Source: Haemophilus parainfluenzae
Lineage (GTDB): Bacteria; Pseudomonadota; Gammaproteobacteria; Enterobacterales; Pasteurellaceae
Length of the DNA: 64,000 nt
Direction of reading: 5' to 3'
NCBI RefSeq assembly: GCF_014931275.1
Contig: NZ_CP063110.1
Span: 1,348,001-1,412,000 of the forward strand
Part shown: piece by piece, positions 1-8,854 of the stretch
Layout: every line of letters begins with the position of its first letter
How positions within the stretch are numbered: the first letter of the stretch is position 1
Program-made: the position numbers and the translations under genes
Notes under the pieces: model-generated
The model's database searches: none
The model's input: only the letters and a program-made list of their open reading frames with translations
Told to the model about the DNA's origin: nothing

Positions 1-208
1 TCTTGTCGACTTATTAGTTACTCTTCTTGTATTTTTAATATTGATTTTTGTTTTAGTATATACAGCACAAAGATTGGCTAATATTTCAGGTGTTGGTGAA
101 ATTGTAGAGAAGTTTAGTCGTTGGATAATGGCTGTTATTTATATTGGTTTAGGGTTATTTATTATTATTGAAAATAATACAATTCAAACAATAATATCAA
201 TAATATGA
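1..208 (+). CDS. CadD-family cadmium resistance transporter, C-terminal part (5' end outside window)
   Basis: The reading frame is open from base 2 and ends at TGA 206-208, giving about 68 residues. It shows a hydrophobic helix, then a charged stretch containing GVGEIVEKFSRW, then a second helix with YIGLGLFIIIEN near the end. That arrangement, with a G(V/I)GE..EK..R loop followed by IGLGIYI.EN, is typical of the C-terminus of CadD-type cadmium transporters, inner-membrane proteins of about 200 residues. Only the tail is visible, so the assignment is tentative. Another small LysE-like transporter is the main alternative. It lies next to a recombination scar and belongs to an accessory patch. 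Confidence 0.5.
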   Translation, partial: LVDLLVTLLVFLILIFVLVYTAQRLANISGVGEIVEKFSRWIMAVIYIGLGLFIIIENNTIQTIISII

Positions 209-328
209 ATAATACGGGCATTTGAGTATCTGACAAACCTTCTGCTTGCTTCTTCAATACAAGATACAACCCTGTCCGCCCAATAAATCCATATCCGAAA
301 GCATCTTCATGCAGAATTAAGCCAAACC
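209..328. other. Short intergenic stretch left of the nnrS/ohr scar
   Basis: No gene is recognised here. The stretch follows the CadD stop and leads directly into the nnrS fragment, so it may be that gene's native upstream region carried in with it. No convincing promoter or operator was seen. Confidence 0.35.
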
Positions 329-442
329 ATGAATAAGTTTTTCACCCACCCCATGCGGCCGTTTTTCGTCGGTGCGGCGGTGCTTGCCATACTCGGCGCG
401 TTGGTGTTTTTCATCAGCTCCAGTGCCGTCATTTTGAAATGA
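329..442 (+). pseudogene. nnrS: NnrS-like N-terminal fragment
   Basis: ATG at 329 opens a 37-codon frame that stops at 440-442. The residues FFTHPMRPFFVGAAVLAIL are the characteristic start of NnrS, a multi-helix haem/copper membrane protein linked to nitric-oxide stress and usually about 400 residues long. Only the first helix remains before the frame ends. The DNA is clearly more GC-rich than its surroundings (roughly 340-425) and uses codons like gcg, ggc and ctc, resembling Neisseria rather than Haemophilus. The fragment ends where the oppositely oriented ohr fragment begins, so it is a scar of a recombination or deletion event and not a working gene. Confidence 0.65.
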
Positions 443-535
443 AACCAAATCAAAGCTGATTGAACCGTCGTCCACTTGGGGACGACCATCACGTCCGCCG
501 GTTGCTGTTGCTGATGTTTTGTAGAAAATTTTCAT
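434..535 (-). pseudogene. ohr: Ohr organic hydroperoxide resistance protein, N-terminal fragment
   Basis: Reading leftwards from ATG at 535, the protein begins MKIFYKTSATATGGRDGR followed by VDDGSISFDLV. This is the conserved N-terminus of Ohr/OsmC-type thiol peroxidases, which are about 140 residues long. After roughly 34 residues the frame runs into DNA that on the other strand encodes the nnrS fragment, so the catalytic cysteines of Ohr are missing. A good ribosome site (AGGAAAAC on the minus strand) precedes the start, so a short peptide could still be made. The gene is divergent from the AraC regulator at 666. Confidence 0.7.
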
Positions 536-665
536 AATGTTTTCCTCATTTAATGTTGGTTAATATGGTTTGGCGTACCGCCGTTAAAAGTGAGTTCATT
601 ATATTGAACGGCAATATTAAGTGTTATATGATTTATCCAAATTACTTGCCTATTCCTACAAAATT

Positions 666-1529
666 ATGTTCTCAACTGAAATGATAGAACGATTATTAAA
701 GGTTATTCCACATAACGAACTCTATTCATCATCGATTAAAGGCTTATTTCTTCGCCATTCAGATCAACCATTTTGTTACGAAGGTATTATTCAAGAGCCG
801 AGCATTTGCATCGTGTTAAGCGGAGAACGTGAAGTGCAGCTAGGCGAACAATGCTACCGATTTGATAATCAACATTTTATGTTTTGCCCAGTAAACATAC
901 CGATGCGTGGCGAGATTAAATATGCAGAGCCGCAAAAGCCGTTTTTAGTGATGTCGATGAAAATTGATATTGAAAGCGTTAGCAAGATTTTATTAGCAAA
1001 TCCAAACCTTGCAGATGATGTCCAACAGGGCGACGAGGGTTTTGCACAATGGCATTTGGATGAATCTCTCAAAAATGCTGTTGAACGCTTATTACTCTTG
1101 CACGAAAATCCAAAAGATATTGGGTTTCTTGCACCGATTATCCAACAAGAAATATATTATCGACTCCTTACAGGCGAACAAGGTGGCAAATTTAAAGCCA
1201 TGGTAAGCAATGGATCGCACACCAAAAAAATCGCCCAAGCTACCTATTATCTGCAACAACATTTTAGTGAAACCATCACCGTGGAAACCTTGGCAAATCT
1301 ATGTGGTATGTCATTATCTGGCTTTCATAGCCATTTCAAAAAGATAACCAGCCTTTCACCGCTGCAATATCAAAAATCATTACGTTTGATGGAAGCCAGA
1401 CGACTGATCGCACAAGAAGGACGAGGCATTACCGAAGCCGCTTACCAAGTCGGCTACGAGTCACCTAGCCAATTCAGCCGTGAATACAAACGGTATTTCG
1501 GGCATGCGCCCAAGGGGGATATTAAATAG
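666..1529 (+). CDS. AraC-family transcriptional regulator with AraC_N cupin domain
   Basis: This is a DNA-binding regulator of 287 residues. Residues about 20-175 form a cupin-like N-terminal domain of the AraC_N type (motifs SGEREVQLGE and VNIPM). Residues about 185-285 carry two helix-turn-helix motifs (VETLANLCGMS.SGFHSHFK and ITEAAYQVGYESPSQFSREYKR), the second being the standard AraC signature. The ATG at 666 is chosen because the upstream GTG at 621 adds 15 residues that do not look like the family. Its natural target may have been the divergent gene, now reduced to an ohr fragment, but this is inference. Inducer unknown. Confidence 0.8.
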   Translation: MFSTEMIERLLKVIPHNELYSSSIKGLFLRHSDQPFCYEGIIQEPSICIVLSGEREVQLGEQCYRFDNQHFMFCPVNIPMRGEIKYAEPQKPFLVMSMKIDIESVSKILLANPNLADDVQQGDEGFAQWHLDESLKNAVERLLLLHENPKDIGFLAPIIQQEIYYRLLTGEQGGKFKAMVSNGSHTKKIAQATYYLQQHFSETITVETLANLCGMSLSGFHSHFKKITSLSPLQYQKSLRLMEARRLIAQEGRGITEAAYQVGYESPSQFSREYKRYFGHAPKGDIK

Positions 1530-1585
1530 ATGGGGCTTAAAGATAGGTTTAAAAACACCTAAAAATTTGACCGCACTTTATGATG

Positions 1586-1621
1586 AAAAAAATCTGAAAC
1601 GTTAATTTCAGACGTTTTTTA
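1586..1621 (+). terminator. Rho-independent terminator after the AraC gene
   Basis: Stem TCTGAAA / TTTCAGA around a short loop, followed by CG and a T run. An A run lies on the other side, so it could work in both directions. Confidence 0.6.
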
Positions 1622-1710
1622 TTTAACCAAGATTTTGTGAAAAACATTAAAAATGAGATAATTCTCAAACCTTTTAAGAGGTTTTATTGATAAAAATATT
1701 TGGAGAAAGC

Positions 1711-2247
1711 ATGGAACACAAACTTGAGGATATCATTGCGATTTTTAATCAATGTTTTGAAGAAGAATATAATACGCGATTGGTTAAAGGTGGGGATGAG
1801 CCGATTTACATCCCTGCAAATGATGAGGTGCCTTATAACGCCATTTACTTTGCGAGAGGCTTTTACAGCAGTGCATTACATGAAATTGCCCATTGGTTAG
1901 TGGCGGGGAAAGAACGCCGTAAATTAGAAGATTTTGGCTATTGGTATGAGCCGGATGGGCGTTCAGAAGATCGTCAGCGTGATTTTGAAAAGGTTGAAGT
2001 GAAGCCTCAAGCATTGGAATGGATTTTAGCCACAGCGGCGGGATTCCGTTATTTTGCTAGTGCGGATAATTTGAATGGCAATCCGGGAGATACGCAACCA
2101 TTTAAGCAAGCGGTATATGAACAAGTAAAAACCTATGCAGAAAAAGGCTTACCAAAACGCGCAGAAACCTTGCGTCATGCCTTGGCTCAATTTTATGGCA
2201 CAGAAGATCGAATTGATTTAGCGAAATTTGATGTGACTCGCATCTAA
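1711..2247 (+). CDS. epmC: Elongation factor P hydroxylase (EpmC/YfcM family)
   Basis: The 178-residue protein matches EpmC, which hydroxylates the beta-lysylated lysine of elongation factor P in the cytoplasm. The key visible motif is HEIAHW at residues 57-62, a metal-binding HExxH, followed by the family stretch LEDFGYWYEPDGR. Length agrees with the family (about 180). ATG at 1711 is preceded by GGAGAAAG; the TTG at 1687 in the same frame lacks a comparable ribosome site. It stands alone, with terminators on both sides. Whether the EF-P modification genes epmA and epmB exist elsewhere cannot be seen here. Confidence 0.85.
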   Translation: MEHKLEDIIAIFNQCFEEEYNTRLVKGGDEPIYIPANDEVPYNAIYFARGFYSSALHEIAHWLVAGKERRKLEDFGYWYEPDGRSEDRQRDFEKVEVKPQALEWILATAAGFRYFASADNLNGNPGDTQPFKQAVYEQVKTYAEKGLPKRAETLRHALAQFYGTEDRIDLAKFDVTRI

Positions 2248-2291
2248 AACGCGGTCATTTTTAGGCAGATTTTGCGTCTGTCAATTTTCCT

Positions 2292-2326
2292 TAAAATCGG
2301 CTAGAATAGGCCGATTTTATTTTTGG
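2292..2326 (+). terminator. Rho-independent terminator after epmC
   Basis: Stem AAAATCGGC / GGCCGATTTT with loop TAGAATA, followed by a T-rich run. Confidence 0.6.
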
Positions 2327-2344
2327 CTTTAACTTTATAAAAAT

Positions 2345-3427
2345 ATGAAAGATTCTATTATTGCAAAACTTGAAAGTTTAAAAGAACGTTATGAAGAATT
2401 AGAGGCATTGCTAGGCGATGCGTCGGTAATTTCGGATCAGGATAAATTCCGTGCGTATTCTAAAGAATATTCACAACTTGAAGATGTGGTGAAATGTTTT
2501 AATCGTTGGAATCAGCTTAATTCTAACATTGCTGAAGCAGAGTTGATGTTAGATGATCCTGAAATGAAAGAAATGGCAGAAATGGAAATTGAAGAATCCA
2601 AAGTCGAAATTGAAGACGTGGAACAACAACTTCAAATTCTTTTATTGCCGAAAGATCCAAATGATGAATATAACTGCTATTTAGAAATTCGTGCGGGTAC
2701 AGGTGGGGATGAAGCGGGTATCTTTGCCGGTGATTTATTCCGTATGTACAGCCGTTATGCAGAAAGTAAACGCTGGCGTGTTGAAATGCTCAGCGCAAAT
2801 GAAAGCGAGCAGGGCGGTTATAAAGAAGTCATCGTTAAAGTAAGCGGTGATGGCGTATATGGTCAGTTAAAATTTGAATCAGGCGGCCACCGTGTACAAC
2901 GTGTACCAAAAACAGAAAGCCAAGGTCGTATTCATACCTCTGCTTGTACTGTTGCGGTTATGCCTGAATTGCCTGAATCTGAAATGCCGGAAATCAATCC
3001 TGCAGATTTACGTATTGATACCTACCGTTCATCTGGTGCGGGTGGTCAGCACGTTAATACAACAGACTCAGCGGTACGTATTACCCACATTCCAACAGGT
3101 ATTGTGGTGGAATGTCAGGATGAGCGTTCACAACATAAAAATAAAGCTAAAGCGATGTCTGTATTGGCTTCACGTATTGTTCAAGCCGAACAAGAGCGTC
3201 AAGCCGCAGAGCAAGCCGATACTCGCCGTAACTTATTAGGTTCAGGCGATCGCTCTGATAAAATTCGTACTTATAACTACCCACAAGGTCGTGTAACAGA
3301 TCACCGTATCAACTTAACGCTCTATCGCTTAGATGAAGTGATGAACGGCAAAATTGACGAGCTTATTCAGCCGATTATCACTGAATATCAAGCAGATCAA
3401 TTAGCAGCGTTATCTGAGAGTAATTAA
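2345..3427 (+). CDS. prfA: Peptide chain release factor 1
   Basis: RF1 reads UAA and UAG stop codons and triggers peptide release on the ribosome. The 360-residue protein has the helical N-terminal domain, the codon-recognition loop [13 protein letters not shown] (a PxT motif, x = K here versus A in E. coli) and the catalytic loop [10 protein letters not shown] with the universal GGQ. The C-terminal [12 protein letters not shown] region is also typical. The stop codon overlaps the ATG of prmC by one base, so prfA and prmC are translationally coupled; this makes sense because PrmC methylates the GGQ glutamine. Confidence 0.97.
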   Translation: MKDSIIAKLESLKERYEELEALLGDASVISDQDKFRAYSKEYSQLEDVVKCFNRWNQLNSNIAEAELMLDDPEMKEMAEMEIEESKVEIEDVEQQLQILLLPKDPNDEYNCYLEIRAGTGGDEAGIFAGDLFRMYSRYAESKRWRVEMLSANESEQGGYKEVIVKVSGDGVYGQLKFESGGHRVQRVPKTESQGRIHTSACTVAVMPELPESEMPEINPADLRIDTYRSSGAGGQHVNTTDSAVRITHIPTGIVVECQDERSQHKNKAKAMSVLASRIVQAEQERQAAEQADTRRNLLGSGDRSDKIRTYNYPQGRVTDHRINLTLYRLDEVMNGKIDELIQPIITEYQADQLAALSESN

Positions 3428-4305
3428 TGACCTACCAACAATGGCTTGCCGATGCTGCGCAAGCCTTAAATCAGGTAAATCCGACAGAGAATGGCAAAGT
3501 TGACGCGTTAGTGCTATTGCAACACGCAACGGGCAAATCGAGAACGCAAATTTTAGCTTTCGATGACACGGAAATTGATGAAAAAGTGCGGTTAAAATTG
3601 ACCGCACTTTTAGATCGTCGTTTAAAAGGCGAGCCTATCGCTTATATCCTTGGAGAAAAAGAATTCTGGTCCTTGCCTTTAAATGTGTCTGAAGGAACAT
3701 TAATTCCTCGTCCAGATACTGAAATTCTCGTAGAAAAAGCATTACACATTGCGTTAGAAAAACTGGAAAAAAATCCACCGCACTTTCGTATTCTCGATCT
3801 TGGAACCGGCACGGGTGCCATTGCGTTGGCGTTGGCTTCTGAGCTTTTTCCTATTTGTCAAAAAAAGGCTATTCAATTGGATGTTATTGGTGTTGATTTA
3901 ATGCCAGATGTCGTCAAATTAGCGCAATCCAATGCCGAAAAAAATCAGCTCAAGGTACAATTTTTGCAGAGTCTTTGGTTTGAACATGTTGAAGGGCAGT
4001 TTGATATTATCGTCAGTAATCCGCCTTATATTGATGAAACCGATGAGCATCTTTCTCAAGGTGATGTGCGTTTCGAACCTCGTTCGGCGTTGGTGGCAGG
4101 TGAAAACGGTTTAGCTGATTTACGTCATCTTATTGAGTGTGCACCGGTACATTTAAAAGATAACGGATATTTATTGTTAGAGCACGGTTGGAAACAGGGC
4201 AAAGAAGTGCGGTCAATTTTCTGGCAAAATCATTGGCAAGGGGTTGCAACCATACGGGATTATGGCGACAATGAGCGCGTAACGTTGGGATATTGGAAGC
4301 GGTAA
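3427..4305 (+). CDS. prmC: Peptide chain release factor N5-glutamine methyltransferase
   Basis: PrmC (HemK) transfers a methyl group from S-adenosylmethionine to the glutamine of the GGQ motif in RF1 and RF2. In the 292-residue sequence the SAM-binding motif DLGTGTGA lies at 124-131 and the catalytic NPPY at 198-201. The N-terminal helical domain that recognises release factors is present. The start overlaps the prfA stop and the last base is the first base of the next gene, so this is the middle of a coupled operon. An inverted pair of uptake sequences lies inside the gene at 3583-3611 and is translated in frame (VRLKLTALLD). Confidence 0.96.
   Translation: MTYQQWLADAAQALNQVNPTENGKVDALVLLQHATGKSRTQILAFDDTEIDEKVRLKLTALLDRRLKGEPIAYILGEKEFWSLPLNVSEGTLIPRPDTEILVEKALHIALEKLEKNPPHFRILDLGTGTGAIALALASELFPICQKKAIQLDVIGVDLMPDVVKLAQSNAEKNQLKVQFLQSLWFEHVEGQFDIIVSNPPYIDETDEHLSQGDVRFEPRSALVAGENGLADLRHLIECAPVHLKDNGYLLLEHGWKQGKEVRSIFWQNHWQGVATIRDYGDNERVTLGYWKR
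3583..3611. repeat. Inverted uptake-signal pair inside prmC
   Basis: Head-to-head copies of AAGTGCGGT and ACCGCACTT separated by about 8 bases form a stem with a T-rich end, but within the coding sequence. Elsewhere in the window such pairs sit after genes and act as terminators. Confidence 0.75.
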
Positions 4306-5108
4306 TGAAATACGATCAAAAAGCCTTATATGCTGAACTGACTCATTTTTATCTGAGCATTTGTGAGAAAGAGCAACTTGATGAGCCTCGTATAAGAGGG
4401 CTTGTGGGTAGCTTAGTGCGTAGAGCTCGCCAAGCTATTCCAGAAGAATGGGATGATAAAGCTAAAATTCATCAATTATTACAGCTATTTTACGGTGATT
4501 GGGGATTTCATTGCGATGCGGATAATTATTTCTATGCTCGCAATTTATACCTTCCGTATATTTTAGAAGAGCATGAAGGCATGCCGGTGAGTCTTGGTGC
4601 TTTAATCCTTTATTTGGCTGCAAGTTTAAAATTGCCGATTTATCCGGTGAATTTCCCGACTCAACTGATTTTACGTGCAGAAGTAGAGGGTGAAGTAGCA
4701 TTTATTGATCCTTGGAGCGGAAAATACATTTCAGTAGATGAATTGAAAAAACTCTATGAAGGCGCCTTTGGTTTTGGGGCTCAAATTCAACCTGAGGATT
4801 TAGCCCGAGCAGATATTCCGATGCTAACCGCTCGTTTCCGTCAGCTTGCCAAGAATGCCTTAATTCGTGAAGAACAAAACGATTTGGCTTTTAATTATAT
4901 CCAATTCTTGTTAGCGGGAAGAAAAGATCCTTATGATATTCGCGATCGTGGCTTAGTGTTGGCGCAAATGGGCGCTTATCCTTCAGCCATTGAGGATTTG
5001 GAATATTTTGTGGATCAATGTCCAAATGATCCCACTTCTTCTCTGTTAAAAACTCAACTTTTAGAACTGAAAGGCGAAGCATTGAAAGATGCCAATGCCA
5101 TCCATTAA
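4305..5108 (+). CDS. sirB1: SirB1 family protein (transglutaminase-like/TPR)
   Basis: The 267-residue protein belongs to the SirB1 (UPF0162) family, whose biochemical role is not established. The N-terminal half contains the conserved DN.FYARN.YLPYILEEHEGMPVSLGALILYL stretch and a transglutaminase-like core (LPVYPVNFPTQ-like region, IDPWSGK). The C-terminal part resembles a short tetratricopeptide repeat (RGLVLAQMGAYPSAIEDLEYFV). The start is ATG at 4305, overlapping the prmC stop by one base. The gene order prfA-prmC-sirB1-kdsA is widespread in gammaproteobacteria, which supports the assignment but not a function. Confidence 0.85.
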   Translation: MKYDQKALYAELTHFYLSICEKEQLDEPRIRGLVGSLVRRARQAIPEEWDDKAKIHQLLQLFYGDWGFHCDADNYFYARNLYLPYILEEHEGMPVSLGALILYLAASLKLPIYPVNFPTQLILRAEVEGEVAFIDPWSGKYISVDELKKLYEGAFGFGAQIQPEDLARADIPMLTARFRQLAKNALIREEQNDLAFNYIQFLLAGRKDPYDIRDRGLVLAQMGAYPSAIEDLEYFVDQCPNDPTSSLLKTQLLELKGEALKDANAIH

Positions 5109-5975
<867 letters not shown>

Positions 5976-5979
5976 TAGA

Positions 5980-6020
5980 GAAGTGCGGTTGAAAACAGCG
6001 TTGTTTTTGACCGCACTTTT
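5980..6020 (+). terminator. Uptake-signal inverted pair acting as terminator after kdsA
   Basis: AAGTGCGGTT and its inverse CCGCACTTTT flank a loop of about 20 bases and end in a T run. Haemophilus commonly uses paired uptake sequences as terminators. Confidence 0.6.
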
Positions 6021-6041
6021 GTTCTGTAAAAGGAGATAACA

Positions 6042-6986
6042 ATGAATATCGTATTTTTAGACAGCACCGCAATTCCGAAACATATTCCTATTCCTCGTCC
6101 AAGCTTTCCGCATAACTGGGTAGAGTATGAATATACTTCTGCGGAGCAAACCATTGAGCGAGCAAAAGACGCGGATATTATTATCACCAGTAAAGTGATT
6201 TTAAGCCGTGAGGTGTTGCAACAACTACCTAAATTAAAATTGATTGCTATCACCGCAACAGGCACCAATAACGTGGATTTAGACGCAGCAAAAGAATTGG
6301 GCGTAGCGGTTAAAAATGTGACGGGTTATTCTGCCACGACGGTACCTGAGCATGTGTTGGGAATGATTTTTGCGTTAAAACATAGCTTGGCTGGCTGGCA
6401 GCGCGATCAAATCACTGGAAAATGGACTGAGAGTAAACAGTTCTGCTACTTTGATTATCCCATTACAGATGTCAAAGGTTCAACATTAGGTGTGTTTGGA
6501 AAAGGCTGTTTAGGTACAGAAGTAGGGCGTTTAGCAGAGCTTTTAGGCATGAACGTCCTTTATGCTGAACATCGTGCCACAACGTGCCGTGAAGGTTACA
6601 CGCCTTTTGAAGATGTGCTAAAACAGGCCGATATTCTGACATTGCATTGTGCATTGACTGAAACAACTAAAAATTTAATCAATCAAGAAACCTTGTCACT
6701 TTGTAAGAAAGGTGCATATTTAATCAATACTGGTCGTGGTCCATTGATTGACGAGCAAGCAGTTTGTGACGCATTAAAATCAGGACAATTAGGTGGTGCC
6801 GCATTAGATGTGTTAGTGAAAGAACCACCAGAGAAAAACAATCCGCTGATTGAATTAGCGAAAACGATGCCTAATTTAATTATCACACCTCATATTGCTT
6901 GGGCGAGTGATAGTGCGGTAACCACGCTAACGAAAAAAGTGGCGCAAAATATTGAAGATTTCGTTCAACAATTAAATCAAAAATAA
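6042..6986 (+). CDS. D-2-hydroxyacid dehydrogenase (glycerate/hydroxypyruvate reductase-like)
   Basis: This is an NAD(P)-dependent cytoplasmic oxidoreductase of 314 residues. The nucleotide-binding motif GKGCLG lies near residues 153-158. The family's catalytic arginine (NTGRGPLID), glutamate (VKEPPE) and histidine (TPHIAWAS) are all present. The N-terminal TATGTNNVDLDAA motif is also typical. Closest relatives by feel are glycerate dehydrogenases (HprA type), but substrate specificity within this family cannot be read from motifs. The stop codon overlaps the lolC ATG by one base, so it is co-transcribed with the lipoprotein exporter; no functional link is obvious. Confidence 0.88.
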   Translation: MNIVFLDSTAIPKHIPIPRPSFPHNWVEYEYTSAEQTIERAKDADIIITSKVILSREVLQQLPKLKLIAITATGTNNVDLDAAKELGVAVKNVTGYSATTVPEHVLGMIFALKHSLAGWQRDQITGKWTESKQFCYFDYPITDVKGSTLGVFGKGCLGTEVGRLAELLGMNVLYAEHRATTCREGYTPFEDVLKQADILTLHCALTETTKNLINQETLSLCKKGAYLINTGRGPLIDEQAVCDALKSGQLGGAALDVLVKEPPEKNNPLIELAKTMPNLIITPHIAWASDSAVTTLTKKVAQNIEDFVQQLNQK

Positions 6987-8167
6987 TGAATTTACCTATT
7001 TCTTTATACGTCGCCCTGCGATATTGGCGGGCAAAAAGCGCTGATCGTTTTGGGCGACTTGTTGCTAATTTGGCAAGCTTTGGCATCGTACTGGGTGTGA
7101 TGGCATTGATTATTGTACTTTCTGTTATGAATGGATTAGAAGGCTATCAAAAACAACAGGTACTTTCGAGCATTCCACACGCGATTATTAGCCAAGAGGC
7201 GCCTATTTCGGCGGAAAAACCGCTTGAAAATACACCGCACTTTGTGCAAAAAGCCGTGCCGATTAATACCACGAATGTCGTGTTTCAAACAGCAAAAGGC
7301 GTAAGTGCGGGACAAGTGATTGGTATTCAGTCTTTTTCAGATGATCCTTTATTAGAAGATATCGATCCTAGTCAGTTTAACCAACTTTTACCACAAGGTG
7401 AGTTTAAGTTAGTTATGGGCGATAAGTTAGCACAAAAATTAGGCTTAGCGGTGGGTGATAAGGTTCGTTTAATGATTACGGAAAACAGCCAATACACCCC
7501 GTTTGGTCGCGTGCCAATGCAGCGTTTATTTACGGTGAGCGAGCTTTACTATGATTATGGCGAAGCGTCAGGTTACGAGGTTTTTGCTAATTTAGCCGAT
7601 ATTGGTCGCTTAATGCGTATTCAGCCTGGTGAGGCTCAAGGCTATCGTTTATTCTTGGATGATCCTTTCCAAATCACAGAATTACCAACCTATTTTAAAG
7701 AGAGTCATATCAGCGATTGGCGTGTCCAAAAAGGGGAATTCTTCCAAGCGGTTCGTATGGAAAAAAATATGATGGGCTTGTTGATTAGCTTAATTATTGT
7801 TGTGGCAATTTCTAATATTGTGACCTCATTAAGTTTAATGGTGGTGGATAAACAAGGGGAAATCGCTATTCTGCAAACGCAAGGTGTGACTAAATCACAA
7901 GTGCGTTCGATCTTTATTTATCAAGGTTTATTGGTGGGGCTAGTGGGCACATTGATTGGTGCTGTACTGGGTGTATTAATCACCTTAAACCTTGGGGCAA
8001 TTTTAAGTGCGGTCAATCCGAATGGTGTTTTCTTGCCAACATCCATTGAGCCTGTGCAAGTCATTATTGTGATTGCTTTTTCTTTATTATTATCTTTATT
8101 ATCAACCATTTATCCAGCTTATCGTGCGGCGAAAACTGAGCCAGCGGAAGCATTACGTTATGAGTAA
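6986..8167 (+). CDS. lolC: Lipoprotein-releasing ABC transporter permease LolC
   Basis: LolC forms, with LolD and LolE, the inner-membrane complex that extracts mature lipoproteins and hands them to the chaperone LolA. The 393-residue protein has one N-terminal membrane helix (about 25-47), a large periplasmic domain, and three C-terminal helices (about 265-385), the MacB/LolC topology. Family signatures are VALRYWRAKSADRFGR, MNGLEGYQ and the C-terminal SLLSTIYPAYRAAKTEPAEALRYE. The genes lolC, lolD and lolE are packed with gaps of 3 bases and an overlap. LolC (rather than LolE) by gene order and by sequence. Confidence 0.93.
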   Translation: MNLPISLYVALRYWRAKSADRFGRLVANLASFGIVLGVMALIIVLSVMNGLEGYQKQQVLSSIPHAIISQEAPISAEKPLENTPHFVQKAVPINTTNVVFQTAKGVSAGQVIGIQSFSDDPLLEDIDPSQFNQLLPQGEFKLVMGDKLAQKLGLAVGDKVRLMITENSQYTPFGRVPMQRLFTVSELYYDYGEASGYEVFANLADIGRLMRIQPGEAQGYRLFLDDPFQITELPTYFKESHISDWRVQKGEFFQAVRMEKNMMGLLISLIIVVAISNIVTSLSLMVVDKQGEIAILQTQGVTKSQVRSIFIYQGLLVGLVGTLIGAVLGVLITLNLGAILSAVNPNGVFLPTSIEPVQVIIVIAFSLLLSLLSTIYPAYRAAKTEPAEALRYE

Positions 8168-8170
8168 AAT

Positions 8171-8854
8171 ATGAATAACTACTTATTAGAATGCCAAAAT
8201 ATTAATAAATTTTACCAAGAAGGCGAGAACCAAACCCAAGTATTAAAAGGCGTAAGCTTTGCCATGAAACCACAAGAATTAGTGGCGATTGTGGGGAGTT
8301 CAGGTTCGGGAAAAAGTACTTTATTACACACCTTAGGCGGCCTAGATCAGCCAAGTAGTGGGGAAGTGTTTATTAAAGGACAATCCTTACAGAAAGCGTC
8401 TGAAAGTGAATTGGCTAAATTACGTAACCAAAATCTCGGTTTCGTGTATCAATTTCACCATTTAATGGCGGATTTTACCGCATTGGAAAATGTCATGATG
8501 CCGATGTTAATTGGTCGCCAGAATAAAACAGAAGCAAAAGATCGTGCTGAAAAAATATTAGGCGCAGTAGGCTTAAGTCATCGCATTACTCATCGTCCAT
8601 CTGCACTTTCTGGCGGTGAACGTCAACGTGTTGCGATTGCTCGTGCATTAGTGAATAATCCCGCTCTCGTCTTGGCTGATGAACCAACTGGTAACTTGGA
8701 TCATAAAACCACAGAAAGTATTTTTGAGTTGATTCAAACCTTGAATGCGGAACAAAACATTGCGTTTTTATTGGTTACACATGATATGTCATTAGCGCAA
8801 AAACTGTCTCGTTGCTTAACCATGCAAGACGGCATTTTGAAGGAAGGTGCATAA
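8171..8854 (+). CDS. lolD: Lipoprotein-releasing ABC transporter ATPase LolD
   Basis: LolD supplies ATP hydrolysis for lipoprotein release. The 227-residue protein has Walker [10 protein letters not shown], the Q-loop, the signature [15 protein letters not shown], Walker [14 protein letters not shown] and the H-loop histidine in LLVTHDMS. Length and the [18 protein letters not shown] segment are diagnostic of LolD. Its stop shares a base with the lolE ATG (TAATG). Confidence 0.96.
   Translation: MNNYLLECQNINKFYQEGENQTQVLKGVSFAMKPQELVAIVGSSGSGKSTLLHTLGGLDQPSSGEVFIKGQSLQKASESELAKLRNQNLGFVYQFHHLMADFTALENVMMPMLIGRQNKTEAKDRAEKILGAVGLSHRITHRPSALSGGERQRVAIARALVNNPALVLADEPTGNLDHKTTESIFELIQTLNAEQNIAFLLVTHDMSLAQKLSRCLTMQDGILKEGA

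Noticed and set aside
621-665. GTG start for the AraC regulator
   Set aside because: It adds 15 residues with no family similarity; ATG 666 is the better start.
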